NCBI GenBank assembly: GCA_037074615.1
Contig: CM073537.1
Coordinates: forward strand, 18,681,989-18,745,988
DNA length: 64,000 nt
Source: Leucaena leucocephala
Lineage: Eukaryota; Streptophyta; Magnoliopsida; Fabales; Fabaceae
Direction of reading: 5' to 3'
Shown here piece by piece: positions 25,719 to 38,272 of this stretch (position 1 is the stretch's first letter; every line of letters begins with the position of its first letter). Under the pieces are notes generated by a model, which ran no database searches, was not told where the DNA came from, and saw only the letters and a program-made list of their open reading frames with translations. Position numbers and translations under genes: made by a program.

Positions 25719-28700
25719 ATGGCAAATAACTTAACGGGGCAGCTCGTTAGTGCGGAGATACATGGATTCCATACATTGCAAGGTACATACTCGCTTCTAC
25801 TCCGTTCTTTTCTGATCATGCCAACCTGCAAGTCAAGTCTTCTTTTCCCTTTTTTTTTTTAAAAATTTTAGTCTGTTCTGTTTTTTTTTTCTGTTCATTA
25901 TTGTTGTTTTTGGAGGGGGGGGGGGTTGTTATTTTTTGCTTGCTTTTTGAGTTAGTTTGTCTTGAAAAATGCAAGGGTGAAGTTCAGAAAGCTGCCTACA
26001 AGTGAAAAAGAAACAGGGTTGGTTCTAAATCATGTCTCGTGAATGAAGTATAAATTACTGGAATTTCTGCATGACACCAATGGGATCATTAAATTTGCTT
26101 ACAGATTAACTTCACCTTAATTATCAATAGAAATGAGTGATTACTATCGGAGGAGTATTTTATAGTGCGCTTGAAATGATGTAGTTTCGGTAAATCCGAA
26201 ACCCACTTGGAATAATTCTTAGTGTTTCCTGAGAACAATGTGGAAATATAAAATGGACAGAAAATTGTTTCTTGAACAGAGGTAAAGTGCCCAGTATGTA
26301 GTATTTGTTATATGTTAGTACCTCATGAAGTGAGGAGTGCAGGGTAATAGTGTTAGAAGCCTGGAATTGCAATATGTATGTTGACTTCTGCTAGATGTTA
26401 AGATAAAACCTGATAACATCAACCTATGAAATGTCTCAACATCTCATAAATCAATTGAGATATCTTATTATTTCACCAGTGTTTAGATCTTACTGAAAGG
26501 AAAGAGAAAAGTAATATACTTGGATCTGGAGTGGTGGTTTGTCATAATCCTAACTTTCGGTTTGATACAATATTATGTCATGGGGTTTGATACAATAATT
26601 CTAAATTGTACCTCTTGACATGGGGTTGAAAGAAAGCTGATAATTTATCAGTTCACAGTGAACTTTTGTTTTCCCAGCTACAAATCTTACCTAGACTACT
26701 AAGTGATTGATTAGTGATCAATGACTTCAATTATCTGTGTTGACCTTTTTCTAAAGTATTCCTCCTATGTATCCCAGAGCTGGATGTTAGGAACACTATG
26801 GAGGAAGCAAAATGCAGATGGCTTCGTCCTAATGAGATTCATGCTATACTTAGTAATTACAAGTATTTCACCATCCATGTAAAGCCAGTGCACATGCCTC
26901 CAAGTAATCTTCTATTTCTGGCAGCAGTATGATTTAAGTAAAGTGGATATGCATGCATCATTTTCATGCTGATCCACAATTCATTTTCATATTGTCTATT
27001 CATCATATTTATTACTTCCTTTTAAATTTCCATCAAATACTTTCCCTTCTGATAGAATTCTTTTTCACCTGACATTGTCACGTCGATCATTTGTCAAACT
27101 AAGCTTCTGCTGTAAAATATAAAATGCATGTTTGGGGATTTGTATCTACATGTGTGGTATTAAGCAATCTGATGTCAAACCAGGGACACTGATATGGCGT
27201 TTTCAATGTTAAAATGAAAAACAGGTGGTACCTTAGTATTATTTGACCGCAAGATGCTTAGGAACTTTCGAAAAGATGGATACAACTGGAAAAAGAAAAA
27301 GGATGGAAAAACTGTGAAGGAAGCTCATGAACACTTAAAAGTGAGTCTTCTCTTTTTCTTAGGGTGTCTTTTTGCGTTAATATTAAATTTATGGCACCCT
27401 AATGTATGTCATTTCTTTAACTTGTATTTAAAGAACATTAATCATGTTATGGTTATGAAGGAATTTGCCATGTATTACTATGATGAAATTCTTCTTTTTC
27501 TTCTGTATTTATGGACTTTCATGGATAATAAATAATATTTTGGTTTACATATATGAAGTAGACCATGGTAACTAGTAGCCTGATAAGCATTAGGTTTGGG
27601 AAATTCTTGACAATGCTTCTTTGTACTTTGCCAAAATTTTCAACAGTCTTGATGTGCTTTATTCTACAATTATAAAATGCATGATCATCTTTCCTTCCTG
27701 CGGTTTTTTGTTGCAAGTGCTTCTGATAATGGATTGAATAATTGTCAACATTTGCAGTTTATAGTTTTGGACATTCATTCTGATCATTTTCTCCCATCAA
27801 TCAGGTTGGTAATGAAGAAAGGATCCATGTATACTATGCACATGGCCAAGATAACCCAAGATTAGTGCGTAGATGTTATTGGCTTCTTGACAAGTATGCA
27901 TATCTTTAGTTAGCTTAATTCTTGACACCTCAGTTATGCTTGTCCAAACTTCTGAAGTACGACTTATTACTACTGCTTATATATTACCTGTGTGTTATTG
28001 GTTTAATTACTACTTTGACTGTTTTGATTTTTCTTTTTCTTTTTCTTTTTCTTTTTTCCAGGAGTTTGGAACACATAGTTCTTGTTCACTATCGGGAAAC
28101 ACAAGAGGTAGAATTATTTTCTCTTCTTATCTTTTGCTTTCTTCCTTAAAGATTCAAAAGATCTGTTTCACCCCAAAAATATGACTAAGGAAATGAATTT
28201 GCATGTTGCATTGCTGATTTGAAAGTACATATACTTACCAACATAGACTTGCACTTACCGTCCATTTAATCTGGATGATGAATACAATTTGGTAGTCTAA
28301 CCTACATTGAGCTGTTGTTTATGATACAGTTGCAGGGCTCTCCGGCTACACCTGTAAATTCATATTCTAGTTTGGGCTCTAATCCAACTGCACCGTTGAT
28401 TTTATCAGAAGAATTGGATTCTGGGACCAACAATCCATTTGCTGGTGGTGAGAAAGAACTTTTGGATTTAGTATAATTTATTGCAAGTTAGACCTGTAAA
28501 GAATTTCCTATCTGTATACATATATTAGTAAACTACAGGATGCAGGACAGTGAATGACGTGGATTGAACATGACCCATACCTGATGACAAGCTGCATGTC
28601 TCTTTATATTGAGTTTCCCCCCTTCCTATCTCATCTTTCTCTCCCTCATCTTTCCCAAAGATAGCCATTGATTGGAGTTTATTTTTGTTTATGACGCCAC

Positions 28701-31700
28701 ATATAGTAATAGTATGTTAAAATATGGTATTTTGATGATGTTGTGGATGCTGTTGTTGACTTTCTTTGATGAGTTATATTTCTGATCCCTTTTTTCTGCT
28801 TTGGAGATAAGCAGAAGTTAATGACAATTTGAAACTCAAGAGTCATGAACTGAGGCTTCTTGAGCTAAACACACTTGAATGGGATGATCTAGTGGTTACA
28901 AATTACCTCAACAATTCTACCACATCTATGGGAGGTAAAAGATTGTGGATTTAGCAGAATCAGTTGCTTGTCTGGAAAGCACCTTGTCATCCTTTAAATC
29001 TGATATAACTTTTTGCAGCCAAGGTTCCATATTTTGATCAACAAAATCAGTCTTTGCTGAATGGCAATTTGAGCAATGTAAGATCTTATCTTTCTTTTAT
29101 TTACATGTTCTTTTTGGCTTATTTCTACTGATTGGACAGTTAACTTTGTAATTTCTTGTCAAAGCTTCTTTCCTTTAAATATACAAATACAATTTATCAC
29201 AAGCGGTAGTTTTATCAGGCTTTTTTAGCAACAGATTCAAATAATGGCCAAGAATTTAGCTTCCACCGTTTGACATGACCATCTTCATTATTAAAAGTGT
29301 TTCTCTTTGGATGATAAGAAGTTATGAAACTATTTATGTCTTATCATAATATAATATTTTTTCAAATCACCTGCAATCACTTTCAAAAAGCTGCGGCCAG
29401 GTGAAAGAGGTCTTGAAATGACTGTGAACACATGATTGTTGGGCCTGCTTAATACTATTGTGAACTTGCTATATTTGTCCTCTTTTTTAGGTGCTCTAAG
29501 TTGTGGCTTAGACCTAACTTTGCCTATTTATTCTGGCTGACAGACCCAATTGACTGTTGACTACATTTACATATTTATGCAACATAGAATTTGCATCATT
29601 GAATCGTTTGGATGAACGCTAAAAGTGTAGTTATATATTTTATGTATAAAACATAGAAAGGGATTGCTTGACTGCATTAAATTATTTAGCTCAAAACTTT
29701 GTTCATACATTGTGCTAGTTTCCGTGATTACTTCTATTGGGTTTCTGTCACCAGGTAACTAGCAGTCTGTCTGCTGAAATTCCTTCTTTTGATAACATGA
29801 CACAACCTATTACTGGGAGCAATAATGCACCTTATAGTTTCCCAGAATCTGTAAATTTTCAGACAACAGATAGTCAAGCAAATCCAAATGCAGAAAACGG
29901 ATATCCCGTCGCTGTGGGTGGTGTTGATTCCTTGGACACTTTGGTCAATGATAGTTTGCAGAGTCAGGACAGCTTTGGAAGGTGGATCAACCACATGATT
30001 TCTGATTCACAGTGTTCTGTAGATGAAACAGCTCTTGTATCGCCTGGTATATCTATTCAAGAACCATATTCTTCTCTGGTAGAGAATCATCAGCAACCTT
30101 CTCTGCCCGAACAGCTTTTTAATATCACTGATGTCTCTCCTTCATGGGCATCTTCCACTGAGAAGACCAAGGTTTCTTTCTCCCTTCCTATTCTTATATA
30201 TCTACTTCCATGTAATTATTCTCTATTATAACTATGTATTATTTGGGTCCATGGATGATTCTCAACCTCTTTAGTAATAAAACATGCGTGTAAAGGTCAA
30301 CGCTTTGAACACTAGGAGAAACTCCATGGCTTATTTCTCAGTTATTTTTTCATATAACAATGCATTTTCAGTTGGCATCTAAGGCAGCGACTCTTGCTAC
30401 TTTGTTCTGAACAGTTTCTTGCCCGATTTAAAAGCTCTAAAGACCAAGTCCAACTCACAAATACAAATTTTCTCTTCTTTCCCGATGCAAATAAATGAAT
30501 TGTCATTTGACATCAAAAGTAGCAATCTCTTGCTAATTTGTCTTCAACAACAAATTATTCTTCGAAAATTCAAATGCTTTAATCGCTGAGAGCTAAACTC
30601 CCACACTCCCACATAGTTCTTTTTTTAGTATGGATAAATGCATTTGTAGTTGGCATTAAAGAACTATCTCTTGCTACATCAATGCATATTTTCACTTTGG
30701 ATTTTACATATTTATTAACTGGCATGTAGTCAAGTCCCATATTTACCACCATCTATTTTGCATTTTTTACTGGACTTTCTGATGTTTGCATACTTCTTGC
30801 AGATCCTGGTCACTGGAATCTTTCATGATAACTATCTACACCTTGCGAAGTCTAATCTATTTTGTGTCTGCGGTGATGTAAGTGTTCAAGCTGATATTGT
30901 TCAAGTTGGGGTCTACCGATGCTGGGTACCATCACATTCCCCAGGATTTGTAAATCTCTATATGAGCCTTGATGGCCATAGACCCATAAGCCAGGTTGTC
31001 AATTTTGAGTATCGTACTCCAATTTTGCATGACCCCACAGCCTCTATAGAAGAGAGGTACAACTGGGCCGAATTTCGACTTCAAACGAGGCTTGCTTATT
31101 TGCTCTTTGGTACTCATAAGAGTCTTGATATTATCCCTAGTAAAGTATCACCTAGTGCAGTAAGGGAGGCTAAGAACTTTGCTTCAAAGACCTCATTGGT
31201 TTCCAGAAGTTGGCAATACTTGGTTAAGTCAACTGAAGACAACAAAACTCCATTTCCTCAAGCAAAAGATGCACTGTTTGAAACATCCTTGAAAAATGGA
31301 TTAAAGGAATGGCTGTTAGAAAGAATTCTCTTGGGACGTAAGACTACTGAATATGATTCCCAAGGTCAAGGTGTAATACATTTGTGCGCAATTCTGGGAT
31401 ATACTTGGGCTGTTTCATTATTTTCAGGATCGGGCTTGTCACTAGATTTTCGTGATAAATTTGGATGGACAGCTCTTCATTGGGCAGCATATTGTGGAAG
31501 GTACATAGTTATGCACTCGGATATATCACTAGCTTAATCCATTAAGTTTGTTGCAGCCAAATTTACTCAATTCTTTTTGCCGATATGGTTGCACTGATCA
31601 AAAGCCAATTCCTTTTCTATATCCTTTTCTCCTCAAGTATATAATCACCTGAATATAGCATGACTTTTGTATATTACCCTTACATGCAGCAATACTTTCA

Positions 31701-33436
31701 TACAACTATACAAGTTTTTCTCCCTTTAAATCCAGTTAGAATTTGAATGAGCTTTTCATTGTTGCGTCAAAGTTGTGATATTTTTTCTTAACAAAATGCC
31801 CTATTTGACTAGAGACCTGATGGTTGGACCAATGACCAAATCTCCTCACTAGGTTAGCACCTTCTCAGGTTCCAATAGCTATCATTATTTGACTAAAATT
31901 TGTTTGTAGGGAGAAAATGGTTGCAGTGCTGTTGTCTGCTGGGGCAAAGCCTAACTTAGTCACAGATCCTACTCCACAAAATCCTGGTGGATGCACTGCT
32001 GCTGATCTTGCTTTTATGCAGGGTTATGAAGGCTTAGCAGCTTATCTTTCAGAAAAATCTCTGGTTGAGCAGTTCAATGACATGAGCTTAGCTGGAAATA
32101 TTAGTGGCAAACTGGAAACAAGCACAAATGATCCTGTAGATTATGACAATCTCACTGAGGATCAACTATATCTAAAGGATACATTGGCAGCTTACCGAAC
32201 AACTGCTGAGGCGGCAGCACAAATACATGCTGCATTTAGGGAGCACTCACTAAAAGTACGAGCAAAGGCGGTTCAGATTATAAATCCAGAGGATGAGGCC
32301 CGTATGATTGTTGCTGCAATGAAGATTCAACATGCCTATCGCAACTACAACACAAGGAGGATGATGGCTGCTGCAGCTCGCATCCAGCATAGGTTCCGTA
32401 CATGGAAATTGCGTAAAGAATTTCTCAACATGCGACGTCAGGCTATCAAAATCCAAGTAAGAGCTATCCTTCCTACTTCTGATATTTCTGATTGCCTTCT
32501 GTGAACATGTGGCATTGCCAATCCTATGTGCTTGTTGAAGTCTTATTTTGTACTAGAGCCGTTTGCACAAATCTTAACCTGACTTGTTTTATATTATGAA
32601 GGATCTTTTGCTCATTCACATTGTCCACCGGAGATTCATGAGTCAATCTCTTTTCTTCCTCATGAACTTAACTATGTTGATTAGTTTGTGTTGAGTTTTT
32701 CCTTTCATGCATTTAGAATGAGTGGAATCAAGGCATATCTTACTTTTCCCTAAAAGCAGAAGGTAAAATGAAGCTTGCACTCTCAATAGGATATTGAATT
32801 ATTTCACATTTCCTTTAGGTGGGTTCACTGGAGGCGACTGTTTAGTTGATAGGAGATCAGCTCTCTGTTCTTACGTTCTAGCTATTATTGAAGATTTGAT
32901 TCAACCCCAACTTTTATACATGGGACCAGAAGCAGATTTTGTTTTCTGAAATTGCATGTTCCTTATTTTTTATCTTAATATTTCAATGCAGGCTGCTTTC
33001 CGGGGCTACCAAGTGAGGAAGCAATATCGTAAAATTCTCTGGTCTGTTGGAGTACTTGAAAAAGTAATCCTGCGATGGAGATTGAAGAGAAAAGGTTTCC
33101 GTGGACTTCAGGTTAATCCCGTCCAACAAGAGCAAGAACCAAAGCAGGAAAGCGACGCAGAGGAGGACTTCTTCCGGACTGGTCGAAAACAAGCCGAAGA
33201 ACGCGTGGAGAGATCTGTAGTACGTGTTCAGGCCATGTTCCGTTCAAAGAAAGCACAAGAAGAGTATAGGAGGATGAAGCTGGCTCACAATCAGGCAAAG
33301 GTAACAACTTCGTGCAATGTATTTTCACTGTTTCAACTATTTGATTAGACCTGGATATTTGACTTTGTAGTATTGCTTTCTGTAGCTGGAACTTGAATAT
33401 GAAGATCTGCTCAATTCAGAGGTTGATATTCTATAG
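25719..33436 (+). CDS. CAMTA5: Calmodulin-binding transcription activator, CAMTA5 type
   Basis: Thirteen coding exons: 25719-25782, 26778-26903, 27225-27340, 27805-27893, 28062-28107, 28330-28447, 28815-28934, 29019-29077, 29755-30171, 30803-31500, 31910-32456, 32992-33300, 33386-33436. They sum to 2760 nt, 919 aa, in one frame, with GT-AG borders throughout. The CG-1 DNA-binding domain spans about residues 12-147 (RWLRPNEIHAIL, then DRKMLRNFRKDGYNWKKKKD with its basic nuclear signal, then HVYYAHG). A TIG/IPT domain covers about 386-475 and ankyrin repeats about 580-680 (GWTALHWAAYCG). IQ motifs lie from about 712 (AAMKIQHAYRNY, AARIQHRFRTW), then the calmodulin-binding helix (VLEKVILRWRLKRKGF) and a last IQ-like segment. 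The family acts in the nucleus and couples calcium to stress gene expression through CGCG-type sites. Length and motif wording fit CAMTA5 rather than CAMTA1-3. Confidence 0.96.
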
Positions 33437-34865
33437 AAGGCATGCTGTGTGTGGCAAAAGGAATGGTATGTTCGTTTAATTCCCTCTCTGTATAGTATGC
33501 AATATGCATGTAGATTGTAGATGCTGTAAATTCCTAGACCCTAGTGTAGATTTGGATCGAATCCTTATCCCTTTCAATTTGATTTAATATCCTGAAAGGG
33601 TTGTTTGTGAAATTCCTATGTGTATATGGGGGTTTCTAAGTAAGACGCTTGCCATGCCTTTCTAGGTTTGAATTGATAAAGTGATTGTTGCCACAAATCT
33701 GTTGGAGGACTGTATTAATACTCCATATCTTGCCTAATTCAGTGTATCCATGACAATTTATTACTAAAATACTAAATCGTAAATTTTTCATCTGCGGATT
33801 ATGATGCTTACTTTATTAAAGCAATTTACGAATATATTTTTGTTAACAAAGTATAAAGCCTTGGGAGTCGAAGGAGATAAAAATAAAATCTACGAAACCT
33901 TTCAGATGAATTTTGAACTTAATAGAATCTATTTTCTTAAGAATCGAGAAAATTTTAGTTGCGCCCCAGATACTTTAGCAATTTTACCCACATAAAAATT
34001 CAGCGAGTAATTATTTTTCAGTTTTCTTACTTCTTCATTAGACCACGAGGCGGCATGAGCTTATAGATGGTTGTTATGAGACATTTTTACCGGCATTCAG
34101 TGTGTACGCACAGAGCTTGTACTTCTTAGTAGTCAATTGTTAGTCTATCCTTCAAACTATCTTTCTTGTAAAAAAATATTTTTTTTTTACTAAATAAGTA
34201 TCATAAGCATTCTCAGTTATTAGATGTGGGCACTTAACAAAATTTTAAAATTTAGTTTGTTTATGGACTAATCCCTTCCATTAAATTTAATTAGCTTGGT
34301 TCTTGTAAAAAAACACTTGAATCCAGTACCCTACACTATATGAGTTAGTGAGTCATTGGAGGACCCACAAGTTCAAAATACCTCAACTGCAAGATTGATA
34401 CTTGAGATTGATAGAGTAGTCCATCTAATACCAACCAAAATGAATAGGATTAATGGCAAAAATGAAACTTGAATCTCTCTCTCTAAGCTAAGTGTAAATG
34501 CCGCTATCCATTAGGACGATTTTCAATCTCGAGAATGAAATACTGCTGTGAAAATTGAGCATGAGAAAGTAGTAAAAATTACTACGGATGTCACCTCCCA
34601 ATAACCATGGAGCCATTTCAGTAACATTAAAATTAAACGCACTTTTCTATCCCAAAAAAAAAAATACTCTCACTTTATTAATTCTGCAATTTTAGTAAAC
34701 AGTACAGACCCACAAGCTCATTGACCCAGCCCGACAGCCCATATAGCTACAATTAAGTATCCAATTCACATGGGCAGCCCCATCTAAAAATTACAATACT
34801 AATGTGAGGGTATCAGCAGGATGATAATCCGAAACTACGAGCACTTAAATGTCTATTCACCTCCC
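33437..34865. other. Convergent 3' region between CAMTA5 and SAR1 copy A
   Basis: Presumably holds the 3' UTRs of CAMTA5 (+) and SAR1 (-), plus AT-rich spacer. No further gene is supported. Confidence 0.5.
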
Positions 34866-36479
34866 TTATTTGATGTACTGAGAGAGCCACCTGAAGCCTT
34901 CGCCATATCCCATCTTGCGGACAATACTGCACATGAATACTTCTAGAGGACGGACATTGGAGTCAGCCAGATTGACCTTGCCCTTGCCCGTAGTGAAGTT
35001 AGTCAGGCTCATATGATATCGCAGCTCATCTTCGGAGGCAGCATAAGGTAAGTCAATCTTGTTTCCCAAGATGAGGAAAGGCACATTTGCTAGCGACTCA
35101 TCAGAAAGAAGAGCATCTAGCTCCCTCTTTGATTCTGCAAATCTCTCCTTATCATATGCATCGACGAGGTAAACTACAGCATCCACCTAAATGACAGAAA
35201 TTTCACAATTAATTGAAAAGGGATGGTGCAACTCCCATCTTAGTAACTTGACATTATACAGACATAGGACTCAAACAGGTCCTAAATAATTAGTTAACAA
35301 TACAAGAATAAAGTCCCATGATTCGTTGTAGCCAGCTAATTACAAGCTTCAAGCAAGCTACGCATAACAATTAATGACATTGGAAATATAAGAGAATCAT
35401 GCATGGCAAGCATCAGAACCCCATGCTTCAGAAAAACTATATCAAATGCAATCATCTGAGGTGAGGGAAGCTGGCTATTTCTGAATACGAAATGTTACTA
35501 CAAATCTACATCTGACCACCATCTTATTGTTATTGACAAAAATTATGCAAGATATTTTTGTCAAAACTTTCAGCCAATCTGAACCTTTACAGCAGAATTA
35601 AAAAGGCTTGACAAGAAATCAAGATGCTTGGACTAACATAAGTTACGTTTTAAAGACCTAACCAGAGGTGAAACTCAAATATGAGCTCAGTGTCTGTCAA
35701 CATTTTCCCCTTTATCAAGAAATTAATTCTATAGCATACCTCTTGTGATGGATGGCTCAGTCCACACGAGACAATGGACATTACATATCAAAAGCAGGAT
35801 ACAGAGTATGGAATCATCTTTGCACATTATTGAAGGAGAAGGGAATTTCCCCCATCTTCATTTGAAGTCTAATATCACAAGGTACAAAGTAAATAGAAGA
35901 ATCCTGGGTGGCTGGGTAGGGTTTCATACCCATCTATGTCGATTTTTTTCTGGTAAATAAATACTTTTCTTTGCAAAAACTCAATTAAATTAAACTAGAG
36001 ACACACCTGAGCATAATAGTCCTTCCAGACTCTGCGGGCGATTTGGTGCCCACCTAAGTCAAAGGCCTTAAATTTTATCTTTCCGATACTCAACTCCTCC
36101 GAAGTTGGATACTGAGTAGGTTGATGCTGGACTAATCTCTGCGAAACAGGAAAAACATAAATAAATAAATAAATAAATAGGCTTCAATTTATGAACGAGT
36201 GGCTAAATGAAATTAGAAGTATTCTCTGTGGTGACTCAGGAAGTAATGAGAGTGGTTGCTAATTAAAATAAGAACTTCAAGAAATTAAATTTCGATACAA
36301 GAAAACCGCCGAAGCCTGAACCAAAATTTAATTGTAGAATAAAACACAACCTCGTCTTTCAGCATGTGAAGTAAAGTAGTCTTCCCAGCATTATCTAGCC
36401 CCAGAAATAGGATCTTCGCCTCCTTTTGCCAGAGACCCAGGGATGCTAGAATCCCGTAGAACCAATCAACAAGAAACAT
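34866..36479 (-). CDS. SAR1: Small GTPase SAR1, tandem copy A
   Basis: Coding exons 36479-36351, 36138-36007 and 35186-34866, giving 193 aa, exactly the SAR1 length. SAR1 is the ER GTPase that starts COPII coat assembly; its N-terminal amphipathic segment inserts into the membrane. Visible are MFLVDWFYGILASLGLWQKE, the P-loop GLDNAGKTT, DLGGHQIARR in switch II, the NKID guanine-binding motif, and CSIVRKMGYGEGFRWLSQYIK-type end residues. Exon 3 begins with GTG, an in-frame Val codon just after the acceptor. A 5' UTR intron (about 36546-36702) is suggested by matching splice sites. It is a head-to-tail neighbour of copy B with identical intron positions. Confidence 0.95.
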
Positions 36480-36545
36480 ATCCGCTCGGGAAACTTGCAC
36501 GGCGTTAAGCAAAAATCCCCCAAGAAGAGAGCGCCGACGAGATCG

Positions 36546-36702
36546 CTGAAAATGCAATCAGCGATGCGAAGATGAATAATACATAAAAAGATCTGAGAGC
36601 GACCAAAAAGTAACAAAGAATCACCGGAGACCCCGAGAAACGAATGAGCGAAAATTAAAGAAATTTTGTGAGAAGATGAACCCAGGAAAGGAGACCGATT
36701 AC
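36546..36702 (-). other. Candidate 5' UTR intron of SAR1 copy A
   Basis: On the minus strand CACCG|GTAATC lies upstream and GCATTTTCAG|CGATC downstream, both good plant splice signals, ahead of the ATG at 36479. Splicing here is inferred. Confidence 0.4.
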
Positions 36703-36789
36703 CGGTGCGGCCAGTGAACGAGACTCTGTGAAAAATGATCAAAACGAGGCTAGCTTGGGGTGAGTTTGGAGACCAGAATAGGCGGTTAT

Positions 36790-38272
36790 GGAGAATGGAA
36801 CCCAGTTGAGGGATTTGATTGGGTGGTACGCGTCATTATGATATGCTACTGTGGCAGTGATGCTGTCCCCAGAAGAGGCTTACGTGTCAGGAGAACATAA
36901 TGAAAATGGGATTAAGCCAGAATACCAAATCACAATTTACAAGCAAGGGATATGAATTGCCTCGTAAAAACGTAAAATCAACAAGGTAGCGCCATTCCTT
37001 TTCAACTGCTATGGGTATGACCGATGACGTGTGCTGAGAGGTTAAATTACCCGTTTTACCCATATAGACACAATTATTCTACTTTTTTAACTTTATAGAT
37101 CGGGGAAAGAAAAAATTAATTAAAAATTTGTATTCTCATTTTTCTTTTTCTTTTTAAAAATAAATTATTAAAATTTATGCTCCCTTCTTTCCTCCCTATT
37201 CCTCTTGGAAACAAACTAGCATAGAGTTAACTAATTAATAATTTGGACATATTAAAAAATTAAATTAATTAATTAATTATAATAGATATAATTTAATCTC
37301 TCTAAAATACACATATATTATATTTACATTATATATTATTTTATAAATTAAATAAATTAATTTTAAAAAAATCATATATGAAAAATAAAATACTAAAATA
37401 GATTAACGAATTATATTTAAAATTAAAATTAATTTGTCAATTAATTTCTATGTTTAAAACTATAGAAGTAATAACCGAATGCCTACTAAAATTAGGTCGC
37501 TGACAAGATTGAATTTAGTAACAAACTAACGAGATGGCTTTGCCACAATGCCATTATTGAGCCTTATAGGATTACCATTCAAGTTGGGACAATTCCGTTG
37601 GAGGAAGAATTAAATTAATGGATCCGCACTAACAGTTAATTTCATTGTAATTTACTTAATATACTGAAACATCTGAAGTTTCTCCAAATTTAATAAATAA
37701 TTTTTCAGATAAAAACAAGCTTTTATTTAGTATTAAATATTGATAAAAAAATTAGTAAATTACATACAGAAAACTAAAAGGTTAGAGTTGTTTGAAAATA
37801 TTTATTAAAATTAAATTACCTTCTACAGTTCTACTAATGGAATCATTGCTAAAGTCAAATTTGGCTGCCCATGATTATGACGATTGAGGGATTTACATGA
37901 GAAGTCAAAGACCACTCCGCTTTTCCAGTCATAACTCATAAGGAACCAACCGAGAAAAGTCAAATAAGATTCTTTCAAACACTTTTCGTCTGAAAAATGT
38001 GGCACGTAAGGATAAATTTTCAATAATATCACCCAACAATACATTGAATGCAATTCAGTATTTCAATAATTGTCCCAAAAAAAAAGTGATCCTAAGTTTG
38101 TAAGGAAAATTTTTCCCCAAAAAAATGCTCTTAAGATACAGAATGCAGCACATAACATTACTGCAGATGTGAGATCAAATAATCCAATCAAAATTCAATG
38201 GAAAAGCAAGGGGAAGAAACTCTTCTGGAAACTGCAGACAGTGTGCTAATTAATTAACAAGAGGGGAAATAT
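36790..38272. other. Spacer between the two SAR1 genes
   Basis: Promoter side of copy A and 3' side of copy B. AT-rich, with no extra gene recognised. Confidence 0.5.
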
